A stretch of DNA of 64,000 bases from Clostridia bacterium (GTDB lineage: Bacteria > Bacillota > Clostridia > Oscillospirales > UBA644). This document shows positions 8,133-17,280 of the stretch, one piece after another. Every line of letters begins with the position of its first letter. Within the stretch, counting starts at the first letter, position 1. A program made the position numbers and the translations under genes. The stretch is taken from assembly GCA_017427285.1 (NCBI GenBank), contig JAFRTE010000019.1:62001-126000 (forward strand), written 5' to 3'. The notes under the pieces were generated by a model, which was not told the DNA's origin, searched no databases, and saw only the letters and a list, made by a program, of their open reading frames with translations.

Positions 8133-10037
8133 TCATTTTGTGTAAGGGATCCATACTCTCATCTGGTTTTTACCTCTGTTTGCCCAAAGACAGTACGGAA
8201 TTCCGATAAGCTCCGCTTCTTTCATTTCGGGTAAAGCGTCGCTGTAAAGCGAATTCTGATATTCTCTTCTGTAACCGAAAGCTTTCAGCTTCCTTGTTCC
8301 TCCCAAAAGTGATGCGTCGTATTTTTCAAACACGGGTTTTCTTTCAATATCTGCGAAAAGAGAAAGAACGTCATCTCCGTTGTCAACACCTTCAAAGCAG
8401 TATACCAGAGGTCCGGCGCAAACTGCTGTTTTCCCCGAAAGCGCGGGAACGTATTGCGATGCAAAAACATATCTCGGTGAAATATCGAGCGATAAACAGA
8501 TCTCGTCCCCGTCAACGACCGATATCAGGATATATCCTTTATCGGGACTTACCGATAAACTCTCGCCGTTTTTCATAACAGCAAAGTGTTTGCTCCATGC
8601 GGGGATCCTCAGCGCGATATTTCCCTTTCCTTCGGTTTTATAGCATATTTCACCGGAATACGGGTAGTCCGTCTGGCAGCAAAGCTTCATTCCGTTTTCA
8701 AATTCAACTTCTCCCGCAGCAAAAAGATTGCAAAATAAGGTGTTTCCCTTTTCTCCGTAAGCATATTTTCCTATCGAAGAAATCAGCCTTGCAGCGTTCG
8801 GCGGACAGCATGCGCATCCGTACCACCCGGGACGGGTCAGTTTGACGTGTCTTTGCGTCTGCGCAACTTCTGAAATACCGGGAACTGCTTCAAGAGGATT
8901 TACATAAAAAAATCTCTTGCCGTCTGTCTGTATGCCTGCCAGAACGGTGTTGTAAAACGCCGTTTCCATAACGTCCGCGTATTCTCCGTTTATCTCGTCG
9001 GCAAGCATTCTCGAAGCAAACATCATCAGCGCTATCGAAGCGCATGTTTCTGCGTATACGGTATCTGACGGCAGATCGTAGTCCGTTGAAAATGCTTCAC
9101 CGTGACATGTCGAACCTATTCCGCCCGTTATATACATTCGTCTGTCAACTATGCTCCTCCATAAGCGGCTGCACGCATCTGAAAGCTCTTTGTCCTCCGT
9201 TGCGGTCGCAACGTCTTTCATTCCTGAATAAAGATACGCAGCTCTTACGGCATGACCTTTTGCGTCTTTCGCATCTCTTAAAGGCATATCGGACTGCTGA
9301 TATGCATAATCCGACGGATTGTTGCCCCAGATTTGCCAGTCTCTTCTTTTTCTTTCCTTTTCGTAATAGTTCGGGTCAGCGCCCCTGCAGTCAATAAAAT
9401 GCTTTGCAAGTTCGAGACAGTGCGTGTTCCCCGTAATCGAGTATACTTTCATCAGAGCGAGTTCAACTTCGGGGTGTCCCGGGTATCCTTCCGCCTTCTG
9501 AACAATAAAATGATTGTAAATATGCTCCGCATTTTTAACAATAACGTCAAGGAGGTTGCGTTTTCCCGTCGCTTCGTAATATGCGCACGCAGCTTCCATC
9601 ATATGTCCCGCGCAGTATAGCTCATGTGCTTCAAGAAGGTTTTGCCAGCGCCTCTCTTTTTGAGAAATTGTAAATCTCGTATCGAGATATCCGTCTTCAT
9701 CCTGTGCCTGACAGACAGTATTAACTACTTCGTCAAGTTCTTTTTCGAGCTTTTTATCCGGAAAAACGGCAAGAGAGTACGATGCAGCCTCGATCCATTT
9801 GGCAACGTCGCTGTCCTGAAATACCATCCCGTAAAAATCCCCGTGTTCTTCTCCGCGAAGCGCTTTTCCGGCATTAATGAAATTTTCTATCGCTGCGCTT
9901 TTTGCAACGCCTTCAACTTCGTCTTTCAGAACATGATACTGATACGGTATCATTTCATTGTGAACAAGCTCCTGATACCTTTTTATAAAGCCTGACGGCT
10001 TATAGCTTCGGATAGATATGTTTCCCATCTTTTTCAT
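8133..10037 (-). CDS. GH127 family glycosidase (probable beta-L-arabinofuranosidase)
   Basis: This protein of about 634 residues belongs to the DUF1680/GH127 family, whose characterised members remove beta-L-arabinofuranose from arabinooligosaccharides by a zinc-dependent cysteine mechanism. The metal/catalytic set is visible: Glu330 and Cys332 in AETCAS, and Cys410/Cys411 in CACCPPN. The spacing matches characterised GH127 enzymes. It has no signal peptide, so it acts on imported substrate. The ATG at 10037, with an AGGTG upstream, is preferred over a GTG nine bases earlier. It sits 20 bp downstream of ribulokinase, which fits arabinose use. Confidence 0.9.
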   Translation of the reverse strand: MKKMGNISIRSYKPSGFIKRYQELVHNEMIPYQYHVLKDEVEGVAKSAAIENFINAGKALRGEEHGDFYGMVFQDSDVAKWIEAASYSLAVFPDKKLEKELDEVVNTVCQAQDEDGYLDTRFTISQKERRWQNLLEAHELYCAGHMMEAACAYYEATGKRNLLDVIVKNAEHIYNHFIVQKAEGYPGHPEVELALMKVYSITGNTHCLELAKHFIDCRGADPNYYEKERKRRDWQIWGNNPSDYAYQQSDMPLRDAKDAKGHAVRAAYLYSGMKDVATATEDKELSDACSRLWRSIVDRRMYITGGIGSTCHGEAFSTDYDLPSDTVYAETCASIALMMFASRMLADEINGEYADVMETAFYNTVLAGIQTDGKRFFYVNPLEAVPGISEVAQTQRHVKLTRPGWYGCACCPPNAARLISSIGKYAYGEKGNTLFCNLFAAGEVEFENGMKLCCQTDYPYSGEICYKTEGKGNIALRIPAWSKHFAVMKNGESLSVSPDKGYILISVVDGDEICLSLDISPRYVFASQYVPALSGKTAVCAGPLVYCFEGVDNGDDVLSLFADIERKPVFEKYDASLLGGTRKLKAFGYRREYQNSLYSDALPEMKEAELIGIPYCLWANRGKNQMRVWIPYTK

Positions 10038-10057
10038 GTTAAGCACCTGATATCCCG

Positions 10058-11725
10058 TTATCTGTCTTTAAGCTTTTTCAGTCTCTTCATAACGTCGTTT
10101 TCGCCGCGGCCGAAATAGTCGTGAAGTATTTTGTATTCCGCAAACAGTTCGTCGTAAACTGCCTTTGCGTCTTTATCGGGGACGTATTTTATGTCGCTTA
10201 CAGACCCCATTTCGTCCGCAGCCTCAAAGACTGAATCGTAGCCGCCTCTTTCTTTTCCCGCGGCAACTGCTCCGAATATCGCCGAACCGAGGGCGGGGGC
10301 CTGCGAAGAGCCGCTGATTTTTATTTCAAGACCCGTTACGTCCGCATATATCTGCATCGTTTCGGGACTTTTAACAGCAATTCCGCCGGCCGCATATAAA
10401 CCTGTTACGGGCACGCCGTGACTTTCATAATTTTCTATGATCATTCTCGTTCCGTATGCGGTAGCTTCAACGAGCGCTTTATATATCTCTTCGGGTTTGG
10501 TCGCAAGCGTCATTCCGAGTATCATTCCGGTAAGATCAACGTCAACAAGCACCGAGCGGTTGCCGTTCCACCAGTCAAGCGCTAAAAGTCCGCTTTTTCC
10601 GGCGGGTATTCTTGCCGCTTTTTCGGCAAGAAGCTGCTGGGGCGATATCCCTCTGCCTTTCGCTTCTTTTTCGTAATCTGAATTAAGCAGATTTTCCGCA
10701 AACCATGCAAAATGGTCTCCGACGCAGCTCTGTCCGGCTTCATATCCTATCATTCCGGGAAGAATGCCGTCTTCGACCGAACCGCAAATCCCGGGAACAT
10801 ATCTGTCCTCGTCGGAAAGAAGCATGTGACAGGTCGAAGTGCCCATGATCATAAGCATATTGCCTTTTTCCTTCATTCCGAGGGCCGGCACGGTAACGTG
10901 TGCGTCAACGTTTGCGACCGCAACTGCGGTCCCTTCGCAAAGCCCCGTCAATTCTGCAGCTTCTTTCGTTATTTCTCCGGCTTTTGATCCGATAGGCGAA
11001 ACAGGGCATGAAAATTTATCCTCAATAACGTTTTCCAGCCTTTTATCAAGTGCCGCAAAAAATTCTTTTGAAGGATAGCCCGACTTTTTGTTCCACATTG
11101 CCTTATATCCGGCTGTGCACGAGTTTTTGGTCTCTTTTCCGCAAAGTACTCTTATTACCCAGTCGGCGGCTTCCGTAAAGGAGTCCGCCGCTTCATAAAC
11201 TTCAGGAGCTTTATCAAGCGTTTCCCAGATCTTTGGAAACATCCATTCGGAAGATATTTTTCCGCCGTAGCTGTTGATCCATTTTTCTTCGCGTTCATTG
11301 GCAATCTCATTCAGTCTGTTTGCTTTGTCCTGAGCGGCATGGTGCTTCCACAGTTTTATATAAGAATAAGGGTTTGTCCTGAATTCATCGGTAAAGCAAA
11401 GCGGTGTTCCGTCTTTTTTAACGGGGAGCATTGTGCATGCCGTAAAATCGATTCCTACTCCGATAATATCTTTTGCGTCCACTCCGCTTTTTCTGATAAC
11501 GTCGGGTACGGTGTTCTTTAAAACGTCGATATAGTCCTGAGGATGCTGAAGCGCAAAATCCTGAGGAAGACCGCCGAAAAGCTTCTTTGCAAATTCGGTC
11601 CCTTCCGAAATTACTCCGTGCGGATATTCGAAAACAGAGCAGCAGATTTCATCTGACGAACCGACCGCAAAAAGCGCAGTCCTTCCCGAAAGAGTTCCGA
11701 AATCAATACCTATGGTGTATTTCAT
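10058..11725 (-). CDS. araB: L-ribulokinase AraB
   Basis: This 555-residue FGGY-family kinase phosphorylates L-ribulose in L-arabinose catabolism. The N-terminus ([17 protein letters not shown]) and the motif [14 protein letters not shown] are typical of AraB, as are the length and the C-terminal phosphate-binding element ([10 protein letters not shown]). It is first in an operon with the GH127 glycosidase, so released arabinose could feed directly into the pathway. Arabinose isomerase (araA) and ribulose-5-phosphate epimerase (araD) are not in the window. The ATG is preceded by a run of five G residues acting as SD. Confidence 0.93.
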   Translation of the reverse strand: MKYTIGIDFGTLSGRTALFAVGSSDEICCSVFEYPHGVISEGTEFAKKLFGGLPQDFALQHPQDYIDVLKNTVPDVIRKSGVDAKDIIGVGIDFTACTMLPVKKDGTPLCFTDEFRTNPYSYIKLWKHHAAQDKANRLNEIANEREEKWINSYGGKISSEWMFPKIWETLDKAPEVYEAADSFTEAADWVIRVLCGKETKNSCTAGYKAMWNKKSGYPSKEFFAALDKRLENVIEDKFSCPVSPIGSKAGEITKEAAELTGLCEGTAVAVANVDAHVTVPALGMKEKGNMLMIMGTSTCHMLLSDEDRYVPGICGSVEDGILPGMIGYEAGQSCVGDHFAWFAENLLNSDYEKEAKGRGISPQQLLAEKAARIPAGKSGLLALDWWNGNRSVLVDVDLTGMILGMTLATKPEEIYKALVEATAYGTRMIIENYESHGVPVTGLYAAGGIAVKSPETMQIYADVTGLEIKISGSSQAPALGSAIFGAVAAGKERGGYDSVFEAADEMGSVSDIKYVPDKDAKAVYDELFAEYKILHDYFGRGENDVMKRLKKLKDR

Positions 11726-11760
11726 GATAACCCCCTGATTTTATACATTATACTGATAAT

Positions 11761-11788
11761 ATTATATCGTAATTTAAAAAAATGTCAA
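11761..11788 (-). promoter_or_regulatory. Promoter for the araB-GH127 operon
   Basis: On the minus strand TTGACA (11788-11783) and TATAAT (11766-11761) are spaced by 16 bp, about 35 bp upstream of araB. No obvious operator palindrome was seen. Confidence 0.8.
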
Positions 11789-11891
11789 TAGGAAAAGCGT
11801 ATTTTACATTTATAATCGGAGAGTATCGTTGATTTTGAAATTTTATTTTCCGTAATTACGCAAGACTATTGCTTTTTTTGTTTTTTTATAG

Positions 11892-11897
11892 TATAAT
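11892..11897 (+). promoter_or_regulatory. Probable -10 box for galactokinase
   Basis: A TATAAT lies 17 bp after a weak TTGCTT -35-like hexamer (11869-11874). It is about 60 bp upstream of the chosen galK start. Confidence 0.6.
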
Positions 11898-11958
11898 ATA
11901 CTTATAATAGGTTAATATGTGCATGTGTAACATCAGCAATATGAAAGGCGTTCTTATT

Positions 11959-13143
11959 ATGACAGACAAAAATGAGATCATCACTGAATTTATAAAACTT
12001 TACGGCGGCGATTCTTCCGACGTACGAGTTTTTTCTTCACCCGGTCGCGTAAATCTTATAGGCGAACATACAGACTACAACGGCGGATTCGTTTTCCCCG
12101 CCGCTCTTTTGCAATCCTCGACCGTTGCGGTAAGAAAAACAGATACGGGCGTTATACGCATCGCCGCTACAGATCTTCCCGACCGAGTCTGCCTCGATAT
12201 CGAAAAGCTTGGCGAATACAAAAATATAAAATGGGGTAATTATCAGGCGGGCGTTGCATATGTAATGCAGCAGGAAGGCTTTTATATCCAGTCGTGCGAT
12301 ATTCTTTATAACGATACCGTTCCTTTCGGCGCGGGCCTTTCCTCATCCGCGGCAATCGAAGTTGTAATGTCTCTTGTTATCGCGCAGTTTTCATATGAAA
12401 AGGGTGTGACCGACAAGCCCAATATGATTCAGCTCGCAAAACTGTCTCAGAAAGCCGAAAATATATACTGCGGAGTTAACTGCGGCATTATGGATCAGTT
12501 CGCATCGGCTATGGGCCGTAAAAACCATGCGATTTTCCTGGACTGCAAAGATTTAAGCTTTAAATACGTGCCGCTCGATCTAAACGGATATAAAATCGTG
12601 ATCGGCAACACAAACAAAAAACGCTCTCTTGCAGAGTCAAAATACAACGAAAGACGTTCTCAGTGCGAAGAAGCTCTTTCTCAGCTCAAGCTTGCGTATC
12701 CCGAAGCAGAGTGTCTTCGTGACATAACCGCAGAGCAGTTTGAAGACTCCAAAACTCTCATTATCAACGATATATGCCGTATGAGAGCGGAACACGTTAT
12801 TTACGAGTGCGACAGAGTTCTTAAATCCGTTGAAGCTCTTGAAGCTGACGATATTCGCGCTTTCGGCAATCTTATGACGGCGTCTCACATTTCCCTCCGT
12901 GACCTTTACGAGGTGACCGGAGATCATCTTGATATAATGGTTGAAGAAAGTCTTGCGATAGAAGGATGTATCGGCTCGAGAATGACAGGCGCGGGCTTCG
13001 GCGGCTGCACGGTAAGCATCGTTGCCGATTACGCCCTTGACAGCTTTATAGCCGAGGTCGGCAGAAATTATGAATCCCGCACGGGCATAGTACCTGCTTT
13101 CTACGTTACCGAAGCAGGGGACGGGGGCCGCGAAATTTGTTAA
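11959..13143 (+). CDS. galK: Galactokinase GalK
   Basis: This GHMP-family kinase phosphorylates galactose in the Leloir pathway. The galactokinase signature GRVNLIGEHTDYNGGFVFP lies about 28 residues in, the ATP-binding motif GAGLSSSAAIE near residue 120, and the C-terminal GHMP motif TGAGFGGCTVS near residue 345. The ATG at 11959 (394 residues, AAAGG 10 bases upstream) puts the signature where it lies in E. coli GalK; an upstream in-frame ATG at 11917 would add 14 residues. galT and galE are not nearby, so the gene stands alone, divergent from araB. Confidence 0.94.
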   Translation: MTDKNEIITEFIKLYGGDSSDVRVFSSPGRVNLIGEHTDYNGGFVFPAALLQSSTVAVRKTDTGVIRIAATDLPDRVCLDIEKLGEYKNIKWGNYQAGVAYVMQQEGFYIQSCDILYNDTVPFGAGLSSSAAIEVVMSLVIAQFSYEKGVTDKPNMIQLAKLSQKAENIYCGVNCGIMDQFASAMGRKNHAIFLDCKDLSFKYVPLDLNGYKIVIGNTNKKRSLAESKYNERRSQCEEALSQLKLAYPEAECLRDITAEQFEDSKTLIINDICRMRAEHVIYECDRVLKSVEALEADDIRAFGNLMTASHISLRDLYEVTGDHLDIMVEESLAIEGCIGSRMTGAGFGGCTVSIVADYALDSFIAEVGRNYESRTGIVPAFYVTEAGDGGREIC

Positions 13144-13171
13144 AAAAAACGGCGACCGCTTGCGCGGTCAC
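13142..13171 (-). terminator. Rho-independent terminator of the amidase gene
   Basis: A 9-bp GC-rich stem with one mismatch (13151-13159 with 13163-13171 approximately) is followed on the minus strand by eight U residues. It abuts the galK stop codon. Confidence 0.8.
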
Positions 13172-13184
13172 CGCATTGTAATAT

Positions 13185-14318
13185 TCATTGTCCGTTTGGA
13201 ATCTCGATAAGAGAAAAATATTTGTTTATTCCGGCAACAATGCCGCTTACCATCTTACCCTGAAATTCGGGGTCGTTCATTGCATTGTCGTCTGACGGGC
13301 AGGAAGAAAATCCCATTTCCAGAAGTATTATCGGCACTTTGCAGAATGAAAACATCGATGTTTTCGGTATCGGGTCAAGACCTCTGTTTTTAAGCTGCGT
13401 TGCCTGAGAGTATTCTTCAAGGATTACCGTTGCTGCATGCTTTGAAAGATACGCAAGTCTTTCACTCGGATATCCTTCCCATATTTTCGGAATAAGCGCC
13501 ATCGCTCCGCTTTGTCTCGGGTCTTCTTCGTAAGAGTTGCAGTGAAGCGATATCATAAGATCGGCATTGTTTTTGTTTGCGACCATCGCTCTTTGCGATC
13601 CCGAAAGCTGTTCTTCAATGTCAGGATGACTAAGGTATACCGTATATCCCAGATCTTCCAATGCTTTTTTCAGCTTCTCCGCGATCTCGTGCGTCGTTTC
13701 GTATTCCGGTCTTTTTGTTTTGCTTCCTTCTGTGCCTATTGTGAGCAGGGAGTTTTTGACCCAAGAGCTGTCCTTGGCAGGATCCAGATACGGAGAGAGC
13801 CATACGTCTGATTTCCGCGTTTCCGTCTGATGTCCCGCGTCGATCACTATAACCCTTGTATCCTTATTAGAACCGAGTATGGGGTTGTCTTCTGAAAAAG
13901 TTGTATACGGAGTATTGTTTGTATAATATACTTTCGGCAAAACCTGATCTTCCATGTAGTAGAGGTCGATTTTGTCGTTCGGATTCAGCGTTGACGGATC
14001 TATCAGCGAAGAAAGACTGAACCCTTCGTGACCGTCGTCGCTTACGGTTTCACCTGTTTCTTCAAGACCGTTTTCATGACTTATTTCCGGATCATTTCCA
14101 CTTGGCTTTTCTCCGGAATTATTGTCAATAAAACTCATTATCATCCATACAAGCAATACCGCTATAATCGCCAACAATCCGAAAACCGCAATACGCTTTA
14201 TCAAAAGATTTCTTTTGCGGCGTTTGATCTGTCTTTGCTTTTCTTTGTATCGTCTTTTCTGCTGTTCAAGCAGCTGCTGCCTCTGCGCGGGCGGTGGAAT
14301 TCGTGTTCTTGTGTTCAC
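13185..14318 (-). CDS. N-acetylmuramoyl-L-alanine amidase (Amidase_3), membrane-anchored
   Basis: This 377-residue protein cleaves the amide bond between MurNAc and the stem peptide in peptidoglycan. A very basic cytoplasmic N-terminus is followed by one membrane segment (about residues 47-67), an Asp/Glu-rich linker and a C-terminal Amidase_3 domain. Zinc ligands are visible in VIDAGHQ (His), in YETTHEIA (Glu) and in SLHCNS (His), with the catalytic Glu in ILLEMGF. It is therefore active outside the membrane. The start is a GTG preceded by AAGGAAG. CwlD-like sporulation amidases have the same domain, so that role is possible but not shown. Confidence 0.88.
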   Translation of the reverse strand: MNTRTRIPPPAQRQQLLEQQKRRYKEKQRQIKRRKRNLLIKRIAVFGLLAIIAVLLVWMIMSFIDNNSGEKPSGNDPEISHENGLEETGETVSDDGHEGFSLSSLIDPSTLNPNDKIDLYYMEDQVLPKVYYTNNTPYTTFSEDNPILGSNKDTRVIVIDAGHQTETRKSDVWLSPYLDPAKDSSWVKNSLLTIGTEGSKTKRPEYETTHEIAEKLKKALEDLGYTVYLSHPDIEEQLSGSQRAMVANKNNADLMISLHCNSYEEDPRQSGAMALIPKIWEGYPSERLAYLSKHAATVILEEYSQATQLKNRGLDPIPKTSMFSFCKVPIILLEMGFSSCPSDDNAMNDPEFQGKMVSGIVAGINKYFSLIEIPNGQ

Positions 14319-14338
14319 AAAATAACTTCCTTTTCAAA

Positions 14339-14390
14339 CGGCATTATTCTGTAATGCCGATATTATACCAAATTATCCCAAAATTGTCAA
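14339..14390 (-). promoter_or_regulatory. Promoter plus leader hairpin of the amidase gene
   Basis: On the minus strand TTGACA (14390-14385) and TATAAT (14367-14362) are 17 bp apart. The start of the predicted transcript then carries a perfect stem (CGGCATTA with TAATGCCG, 14339-14359), which could stabilise the mRNA 5' end. Confidence 0.75.
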
Positions 14391-14436
14391 GTTATACGGA
14401 CTATTAAATCTTTTTATGCCGACTGGCGGTGAAAAA

Positions 14437-15600
14437 ATGGTTAAAAAATCAGATATCGTTCTTTCAGTTCTTTTTATTCTTTTTATTTTTACTTTCGGGA
14501 TCCTGTTTATCGTTCTTCCCGATTCCGATTTTTCCGAAAGTGAAAACAGAATGCTTTCTCAGGCCCCAAAGGTAACGTTTCAGACAGTTTCGGACGGTTC
14601 GTTTGAAAAGGGCTTTGAAAATTACCTTACTGATCAGTTCCCTTTCAGAGACTTCTGGGTGCGCTCCAATACTGCCGTTTCGATGTATGCGCTCTTAAAG
14701 CAAGATATAAACGGCGTTTATATCGGAAAAGAAGGATATCTTTTCGAAAAATTCGAAAATATCGATACAAAGCGCATGCAAAATCAGATCGAAGCGCTTT
14801 CACGCTTTTCCGAACGGTTCGACGTCCCTGTGATATTCGCCGTTGCTCCTAATTCCATAGCTGTCTTTACCGATAATCTTCCGGCATTTGCTCCGGCAGA
14901 AAAGGAATATGTCTCGGGAAGTCTGTCAAATCAGAGAGAATATATAAATCAGTTCTATTCTTCTCTTCCTGATTCCGTCCGTACTGTCGATCTCGTTTCG
15001 GCTCTCGAAAATCACAAAAACGAATATATTTATTACCGTACAGACCACCACTGGACAACTCTCGGCGCATACTACGCGTATCGGGCGATATGCGCCGAAC
15101 TTGATGCGGAGCCGTACAGTCTCGACGATTATACTATTACACCCGTCAGCGATTCATTTTACGGTACTCTTTTTTCAAAAGGCAATTTTCCCGTTTCTCC
15201 CGACACCATCACGAGGTTTGACCTTAAAACACCTTTAGATTATTCCGTTGTCTCCGACGGCGCGGAAATAGCCTCGCTATACGACGAAAGCTATCTTTCA
15301 AAAAAAGATAAATACTCTTATTTTATGTCCGGCAACCCCGCGCATCTTACCGTAAATACTGCAGCAAACACCGGAAAAACCGCAGTTTTTATCAAAGATT
15401 CATATACGCACTGTCTTCTGCCCTTTTTCCTCCCGTATTTCGATACGATCCACATGATAGACCCCCGATATATCAGCCAGAATATTACCGAATACGTTTC
15501 TGCGCTTTCGCCCGACTGTATAATCGTTATATACAACGCAAAAACGCTTTCCGACGATACAAACTTCATTAAACTCGGCTATACACCGCGAAACGATTGA
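14437..15600 (+). CDS. DHHW/AlgX-like SGNH-fold protein, membrane-anchored
   Basis: This protein of about 387 residues begins with a signal-anchor segment (about residues 5-30) followed by an extracytoplasmic domain. The TDHHWT motif near residue 206, with upstream FPFRDFWV and VIFAVAPNS motifs, places it in the DHHW family related to AlgX/AlgJ O-acetylation proteins. Such proteins usually work with an MBOAT acyltransferase to acetylate cell-surface polysaccharides, but no MBOAT gene is in the window. The ATG at 14437 is preferred over 14416 because it has a GGCGGTG upstream. It probably shares a transcript with the S component that follows. Confidence 0.75.
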   Translation: MVKKSDIVLSVLFILFIFTFGILFIVLPDSDFSESENRMLSQAPKVTFQTVSDGSFEKGFENYLTDQFPFRDFWVRSNTAVSMYALLKQDINGVYIGKEGYLFEKFENIDTKRMQNQIEALSRFSERFDVPVIFAVAPNSIAVFTDNLPAFAPAEKEYVSGSLSNQREYINQFYSSLPDSVRTVDLVSALENHKNEYIYYRTDHHWTTLGAYYAYRAICAELDAEPYSLDDYTITPVSDSFYGTLFSKGNFPVSPDTITRFDLKTPLDYSVVSDGAEIASLYDESYLSKKDKYSYFMSGNPAHLTVNTAANTGKTAVFIKDSYTHCLLPFFLPYFDTIHMIDPRYISQNITEYVSALSPDCIIVIYNAKTLSDDTNFIKLGYTPRND

Positions 15601-15634
15601 TAAAATAATCTATAATATGAAATCAGGACAAACT

Positions 15635-16180
15635 ATGAAAAACCGTATAGTATTCAAAATCGTTTTAACCGCAATGTTTTTCGCACTGGGACTTGTTTTG
15701 CCGTTTTTAACGGGACAGATCCCCGAAATCGGATCTATGCTTCTCCCCATGCATCTTCCCGTATTCCTTTGCGCGCTTATCTGTGGATGGCAGTATGCGG
15801 GTATGATCGGCGTCGCTCTTCCTTTGATACGTTCTCTGTTATTTACGATGCCGCCGATGTTTCCAACTGCAGTTGCAATGGCGTTCGAGCTTTGCGCATA
15901 TGGAATTATAACGGGTATTGTGTACGCTCTTTTCAAGCATAAAAGTATTCTTACTGTGTATATTGCTCTTTTGTCGGGTATGATAGGCGGAAGAACAGTC
16001 TGGGGCGTCGTTCAGTTTTTGCTGCTCTCCTCCTCGGGAAAAGAATTTACTTTTGCAGCTTTCCTTGCGGGCGCTTTTGTAAACGCCCTTCCGGGCATAA
16101 TAGTTCAGCTTATTTTAATACCTGTTATTATGCTTGCACTTGATAAAGCAAAACTCGTTCCTTTCAATTCACATAATTGA
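15635..16180 (+). CDS. ECF transporter S component, substrate unassigned
   Basis: This protein of about 181 residues has five or six hydrophobic segments and the compact layout of ECF S components, including a small-residue helix near the N-terminus (IVFKIVLTAMFFALGLVLPF). The segment MHLPVFLCALICGW with a following PLIRSLLF is a pattern shared by vitamin S components; pantothenate or another vitamin is possible but cannot be fixed. No riboswitch precedes it. The ATG at 15635 with AGGA six bases upstream is preferred over 15617. It follows the DHHW gene by about 35 bp. Confidence 0.75.
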   Translation: MKNRIVFKIVLTAMFFALGLVLPFLTGQIPEIGSMLLPMHLPVFLCALICGWQYAGMIGVALPLIRSLLFTMPPMFPTAVAMAFELCAYGIITGIVYALFKHKSILTVYIALLSGMIGGRTVWGVVQFLLLSSSGKEFTFAAFLAGAFVNALPGIIVQLILIPVIMLALDKAKLVPFNSHN

Positions 16181-16220
16181 ATATTTTGATTTAAAATCCG
16201 AAACTCATTTTTAAAACAAT

Positions 16221-16261
16221 CGACAATGCAGAAACTTATTATTTCCGCATTGTCGGTTTTT
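16221..16261. terminator. Terminator between the S component and the ABC permease gene
   Basis: A 9-bp stem (CGACAATGC at 16221-16229 with GCATTGTCG at 16247-16255), extended by GAAA/TTTC, is followed by GTTTTT on the plus strand. It lies between convergent genes and could work on both strands. Confidence 0.8.
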
Positions 16262-16290
16262 GATAAAGGTTTTTTGTCGGATCGAATCCG

Positions 16291-17280
16291 TTATCGTTCC
16301 TCTCGGAAATAGTTTGTTCCGAGTGAGGCGGGCGGCAGATTTTCACGCTTTTTTCTCATACTTACTATTACAAGTACTATAATCGTAACAACGTACGGCA
16401 GCATCTGCATAAGAGGCAGGAGATTCATCGATACCGATACATAATTAAAAAGGATATAAAGCCCGCCGAAGAGATACGACCCTAAAATACTTACGTTCGG
16501 GCGCCATATAGCAAAAATTACTATTGCGATAGCGAGCCATCCTCTGTCTCCGAATGCGTCGTTTGCCCAGATACCTTTTGAGTAATCCAGTATGTAGTAA
16601 AGTCCGCCGAGTCCGGCTATCATTCCGCCGATACACGTTGCAAAATACTTGTATTTATTAACGTTAACACCTGCCGCGTCTGCCGTTGCGGGGCTTTCGC
16701 CGACCGCTCGCAGCTGAAGTCCTACTCTTGTCCGTTTAAGGACGAATGAAACAATAAGCGCGATTACAACGGCGAGATATACCATAAATCCGTATGAGAA
16801 AAACAGCTGTCCGAAAAGTCCGAGTTTGTTCGCAAAAGGTAGGGTAGTGCGGTACGCCGCGGATATTTTTGAAAGAGCGAGAAACGGTGTGTCGCTCTTT
16901 GTTATTTTTATAAGCGAGCCCCCGAAAAAGTTGCCCAGTCCAACGCCGAATGTCGTAAGCGCAAGACCCGTAACGTTCTGATTTGCGCGCAGAGTGATCG
17001 TTAAAAATCCGTATATCAGCGAGGCCAGAAGCGAGCCTGCAAGGCTGCTTAAAAGCGGAATTATGATCGCAAGGATCATATTATAACTCGATGTATAATT
17101 CTGATAGAAAAAGCCGCCTATAACTCCGGATATAGCTCCTATATACATTATTCCGGGAATACCGAGGTTCAGGTTTCCCGATTTCTCGGTTAAAATTTCA
17201 CCGGTCGAGCCGAAAAGCAGGGGAGTGCCTTGCATAACCGCGCGGACAAGAAGTTCCACGATCTGTTCAATTATTGCCAT
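16291..17280 (-). CDS. Nucleoside ABC transporter permease (NupQ/YufQ type)
   Basis: This 329-residue permease has about eight to ten membrane segments and belongs to the branched-chain/ribose-type permease family used with BMP lipoproteins. The motif TEKSGNLNLGIPGIMYIGA near the N-terminus and the EAA-like stretch AVGESPATADAAGVNVNKYKY in the last cytoplasmic loop are characteristic. Its start overlaps the end of the other permease gene by 14 bp, indicating translational coupling. It is the last gene of a transporter operon that follows xpt, pointing to purine nucleosides as cargo. Confidence 0.88.
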   Translation of the reverse strand: MAIIEQIVELLVRAVMQGTPLLFGSTGEILTEKSGNLNLGIPGIMYIGAISGVIGGFFYQNYTSSYNMILAIIIPLLSSLAGSLLASLIYGFLTITLRANQNVTGLALTTFGVGLGNFFGGSLIKITKSDTPFLALSKISAAYRTTLPFANKLGLFGQLFFSYGFMVYLAVVIALIVSFVLKRTRVGLQLRAVGESPATADAAGVNVNKYKYFATCIGGMIAGLGGLYYILDYSKGIWANDAFGDRGWLAIAIVIFAIWRPNVSILGSYLFGGLYILFNYVSVSMNLLPLMQMLPYVVTIIVLVIVSMRKKRENLPPASLGTNYFREER

